A stretch of DNA of 64,000 nt, taken from positions 62,001-126,000 of the forward strand of contig NZ_CALFXI010000097.1 of the NCBI RefSeq assembly GCF_937958065.1, read 5' to 3'. Source of the DNA: an uncultured Steroidobacter sp. GTDB taxonomy: Bacteria; Pseudomonadota; Gammaproteobacteria; Steroidobacterales; Steroidobacteraceae. Positions 61,252-64,000 of the stretch are shown here, one piece after another (the first letter of the stretch is position 1; every line of letters starts with the position of its first letter). The notes below the pieces were generated by a model, which had not been told where the DNA came from, did no database searches, and saw only the letters and a program-made list of their open reading frames with translations. The position numbers and the translations under genes are program-made.

Positions 61252-63011
61252 ACAGCGGCACCGACGGCTTCATCGTTCGTGGTGACAACGTCACCAAACG
61301 ATTCGAGCGTCAGAAGAACGACATGATCACTGCACTCGATCATGTGTCGTTTGGCGCGAAGCCCGGTGCCTTGACTGCGCTCGTAGGTCCGGACGGTGCT
61401 GGCAAGACGACCCTGCTGCGACTCACTGCGGGACTCATGCATGCCGACGAAGGCACGCTCACCGTGCTCGGCCTGGACGCGGCCAAGCAGCCGCAAGCGA
61501 TCCAGGATCGCATCAGTTACATGCCTCAACGCTTCGGTCTCTACGAGGACCTCAGCGTGCAGGAGAATCTGGATCTGTATGCGGACCTGCACGGCGTCAC
61601 CCGGGAGCAGCGTGCGGAACGATATCCGCGGCTGATGGAAATGACGGCACTAGCGCCGTTCCTCGACCGGCTCGCCGGCAAGCTCTCCGGCGGTATGAAA
61701 CAAAAGCTGGGTCTGGCCTGCACGCTGGTGCGCTCGCCGGAGCTGTTGCTGCTCGATGAGCCGACGGTCGGTGTCGATCCCCTGTCCCGCCGCGAGCTGT
61801 GGGAGATCGTCAGCGGGCTCGTGGAGAACGAAGGCCTGTCCGTCGTCGTCAGCACGTCGTACATGGACGAAGCCGAACGCTGCGCGCACGTCGTGGTGTT
61901 GCACGAAGGCAAAGTGCTGGCGAGCGGCGCACCGGAGGAGTTGAAGTCGCACGCCAACGGTCACTCATTCTTTGCAAGATCGCTGCAGCAGACGCCCGCG
62001 CGCAAATTGCAGGCAGAGCTCATCGACCGAACCGACGTGATCGACGCCGTCCCCCATGGCGGCCATGTGCGTACGGTACTGCGCGAGCGCGAGCCGTTGT
62101 CGATGGCGGATGTGACCTTCGAACCCACTTCACCGACGCTCGAAGACAGCCTGATGATGCTGCTGCGGGGGAAGACCGACGTGCACCCGACCGCGAATGC
62201 CGCGCTGGAGCTCAGCAAGAAGGATTCGCAGGATCACTTCGAAGTCGTCATCGAAGTGCACGACCTGGTGCGCAAGTTCGGCGACTTCACGGCGGTGAAC
62301 CGCACCAGCTTCGAGGTGAAGCGCGGCGAGGTATTCGGGCTGCTCGGTCCGAATGGCGCCGGCAAGACGACCACCTTTCGAATGTTGTGCGGCTTGCTGC
62401 CAGCCACCTCGGGAAATTTGAAAGTGGCTGGCGCCGACCTGCGACGAGCGCGCGCCGAGGCGCGACAGAACATCGGCTACGTCGCGCAGAAGTTCTCGCT
62501 GTACGGCGATATCAGCGTGCTGGAGAACTTGCAGTTTTTCGCGGGCGCCTATGGGCTGCGCAATTCGCACGCTGCGCGGCGCATCGAGTGGGCGCTGGAG
62601 AATTTCGAGCTCGAGCAGCGCGCGAATTCGACGGCCGGTTCGCTGCCCGGCGGCTTTCAACGCCGGCTCGCGATGGCCGCCGCGCTGCTGCACGAGCCCG
62701 CCATCGTGTTTCTCGACGAACCGACGAGCGGTGCCGATCCGCTGGCGCGGCGCGAGTTCTGGCGACGTATCGGCTCGCTGGCGGATCACGGCACCACCAT
62801 CGTGGTGACGACTCACTTCATGGAAGAAGCCGAGTATTGCGATCGCATCATGATCCAGGACGCCGGCACCATGCTGGCGATCGGCACGCCCGAAGAAGTG
62901 CGCAATCAGGCCGGCTCGGGCGGCGAGCCGGCGCACTCCATGGAAGAGGCCTTCATCGGCATCGTCGAACAGGGTCGTCAACGGGCGCAGCGCCAGGAGC
63001 ACGCGGCATGA
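61248..63011 (+). CDS. ABC transporter, double ATP-binding protein (YbhF-like)
   Basis: A 587-aa protein with two nucleotide-binding domains. First: Walker A VGPDGAGKTTLLRL, signature KLSGGMKQKLGLA, Walker B LLLLDEPTVGVDP. Second: Walker A LLGPNGAGKTTTFRML, signature-like SLPGGFQRRLAMAA, Walker B IVFLDEPTSGADP. The H-loop reads STSYMDEAE in the first half (no His) but TTHFMEEAE in the second, so one site may be degenerate. It energises the permease(s) that follow; E. coli YbhFSR exports drugs and cations. Confidence 0.92.
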   Translation: MNSGTDGFIVRGDNVTKRFERQKNDMITALDHVSFGAKPGALTALVGPDGAGKTTLLRLTAGLMHADEGTLTVLGLDAAKQPQAIQDRISYMPQRFGLYEDLSVQENLDLYADLHGVTREQRAERYPRLMEMTALAPFLDRLAGKLSGGMKQKLGLACTLVRSPELLLLDEPTVGVDPLSRRELWEIVSGLVENEGLSVVVSTSYMDEAERCAHVVVLHEGKVLASGAPEELKSHANGHSFFARSLQQTPARKLQAELIDRTDVIDAVPHGGHVRTVLREREPLSMADVTFEPTSPTLEDSLMMLLRGKTDVHPTANAALELSKKDSQDHFEVVIEVHDLVRKFGDFTAVNRTSFEVKRGEVFGLLGPNGAGKTTTFRMLCGLLPATSGNLKVAGADLRRARAEARQNIGYVAQKFSLYGDISVLENLQFFAGAYGLRNSHAARRIEWALENFELEQRANSTAGSLPGGFQRRLAMAAALLHEPAIVFLDEPTSGADPLARREFWRRIGSLADHGTTIVVTTHFMEEAEYCDRIMIQDAGTMLAIGTPEEVRNQAGSGGEPAHSMEEAFIGIVEQGRQRAQRQEHAA

Positions 63012-64000
63012 TCGACCAGGTGCACTCGCAACGGCTGTCCTGGCGCCGCCTGCGCGCGCTGACAGTGAAAGAAACCCGGCAACTGCTCCGTGACAGGAGC
63101 AACCTCATGGTCGGGCTGTTCCTGCCATTCGTGCTGATTCTGGTGTTCGGCTACGGCCTGTCGTTCGACATCAAGAACGCGCCGGTCGCGATCGTCTCCC
63201 AGGACACCTCGCCCACCGCCCAGGATGTGATCGCCGGCTTTTATCTGTCGCCCTACTTCACCGTGACGCCGCTGCACTCGATGGCGGAAGCACAGCGATT
63301 GATGCGCTCCGGGAAAGTCGAGGCCATCGTCTATCTGCAGACGGATTTCTCACGGCGGCTGGCGGCAGGTGACGCCAGCATCCAGGTGCTCGTCAATGGC
63401 GTGGATGCGAATCGTGCACGCGTGCTGGAAGGTTTTGCGCAAGGCGCGATCTCGCAGTGGAACGTGAAGCGTGCGGCGGCCGGTCAGAACAGCGCTCTGC
63501 CCGCGCCCGCCGTGCAATTGGAAACCCGACTGTGGTTCAACGAAGCGAACACCAGCACTCACTTCCTCGTGCCCGGGCTCATCGTTTTGATCATGACCCT
63601 GAACGGCGCGCTGCTGACCTCGCTGGTGATGGCGCGCGAATGGGAGCGCGGTACGCTGGAATCGCTGTTCGTCACGCCGATCAATACCGGCGAGCTCATC
63701 GCCTCGAAGCTCATTCCCTACTTCGGGGTGGGCCTGGCGGGCCTCGCCATGTGCCTGCTGGCGGGCAAATTCCTGTTCTTCGTACCGATCCGCGGCTCGC
63801 TGCTGCTGATCGTCCTGATCTCGATGCTGTACCTGCTGGTGTCGCTGAGCCTGGGGCTGCTGATCTCCGCCGCCACCAAGAACCAGTTTCTCGCCTCGCA
63901 GATTGCGCTCATCGTCAGCTTCCTGCCGGCGCTGATGCTGTCGGGGTTCATTTTCGATCTGCGCAGCGTGCCCGTCATCGTGCGGGCCATCAGTACCGTG
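63008..64000 (+). CDS. ABC-2 type permease (YbhS-like), partial
   Basis: ATG 63008 overlaps the stop of the ATP-binding gene (ATGA). My translation gives 331 residues up to the window edge: an N-terminal TM helix (NLMVGLFLPFVLILVFGYGL), a periplasmic loop, then the membrane block (FLVPGLIVLIMTLNGALLTS; LLLIVLISMLYLLVSLSLGL; IALIVSFLPALMLSGF). MAREWERGTLESLFVTP is the hallmark of ABC-2 permeases. The C-terminus lies outside the window. Confidence 0.9.
   Translation, partial: MIDQVHSQRLSWRRLRALTVKETRQLLRDRSNLMVGLFLPFVLILVFGYGLSFDIKNAPVAIVSQDTSPTAQDVIAGFYLSPYFTVTPLHSMAEAQRLMRSGKVEAIVYLQTDFSRRLAAGDASIQVLVNGVDANRARVLEGFAQGAISQWNVKRAAAGQNSALPAPAVQLETRLWFNEANTSTHFLVPGLIVLIMTLNGALLTSLVMAREWERGTLESLFVTPINTGELIASKLIPYFGVGLAGLAMCLLAGKFLFFVPIRGSLLLIVLISMLYLLVSLSLGLLISAATKNQFLASQIALIVSFLPALMLSGFIFDLRSVPVIVRAISTV

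Overview
The window is GC-rich, gene-dense DNA from an aerobic Gram-negative bacterium. Three TonB-dependent receptors, a FecI/FecR pair, a cobalamin riboswitch, a Czc-type RND pump and a Lig-Pol LigD point to a gammaproteobacterium. A Steroidobacteraceae/Nevskiaceae-like lineage is my guess from gene content; no marker gene proves it. No rRNA, tRNA, CRISPR array, transposase or phage gene was seen.

Layout. 1-4.3 kb: anti-sigma/sigma pair (FecR/FecI type) divergent from a TonB receptor. 4.3-9.8 kb: mixed housekeeping genes (DUF4126 membrane protein, HExxH peptidase-like protein, DMT exporter, AraC regulator) and a PepSY/small membrane protein pair behind a Fur-like box, followed by an intergenic region that folds into a candidate structured RNA (9283-9436). 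9.9-21 kb and 25.2-44.3 kb: a large catabolic gene set. 21-25.2 kb: an interrupting run of small same-strand genes of mostly unknown function that looks like a cassette-type insertion. 44.3-48.6 kb: PepSY protein and TonB receptor downstream of a cobalamin riboswitch. 48.7-57.4 kb: chromate transporter, czcICBA-like metal efflux operon and a DegP-like lipoprotein. 57.5-59.3 kb: LigD. 59.4-64 kb: TetR (CecR-like) divergent from a ybhGFS-like ABC exporter that runs off the end.

The catabolic set. Acyl-CoA ligase, acyl-CoA dehydrogenases, hydratases (crotonase and split MaoC), FadB/J-type multifunctional protein, thiolase, acyl-CoA carboxylase, alpha-methylacyl-CoA racemase, P450, epoxide hydrolase, OYE reductase, SDRs, thioesterase, MFS carrier and a TonB receptor are all present. 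Together they look like a route for uptake, oxygenation, CoA activation and beta-oxidation of a hydrophobic methyl-branched (isoprenoid-like, terpenoid or steroid side-chain-like) compound. The exact substrate cannot be read from sequence.

The main discovery is regulatory. A 16-bp palindrome, CCTATC-N4-GATAGG, occurs in all four promoter regions of the catabolic set (16755, 18219, 32874, 38231). A -10-like hexamer lies 32-34 bp from its centre in most of the promoters it faces, so the palindrome would sit at about -42, the classic position for an activator overlapping -35. Three of these promoters place the start of transcription at the start codon itself (leaderless mRNAs), and those three genes lack a Shine-Dalgarno sequence. 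The only regulator inside the set is a 907-aa MalT/LAL-type LuxR protein (35029-37752), the best candidate to bind the site.
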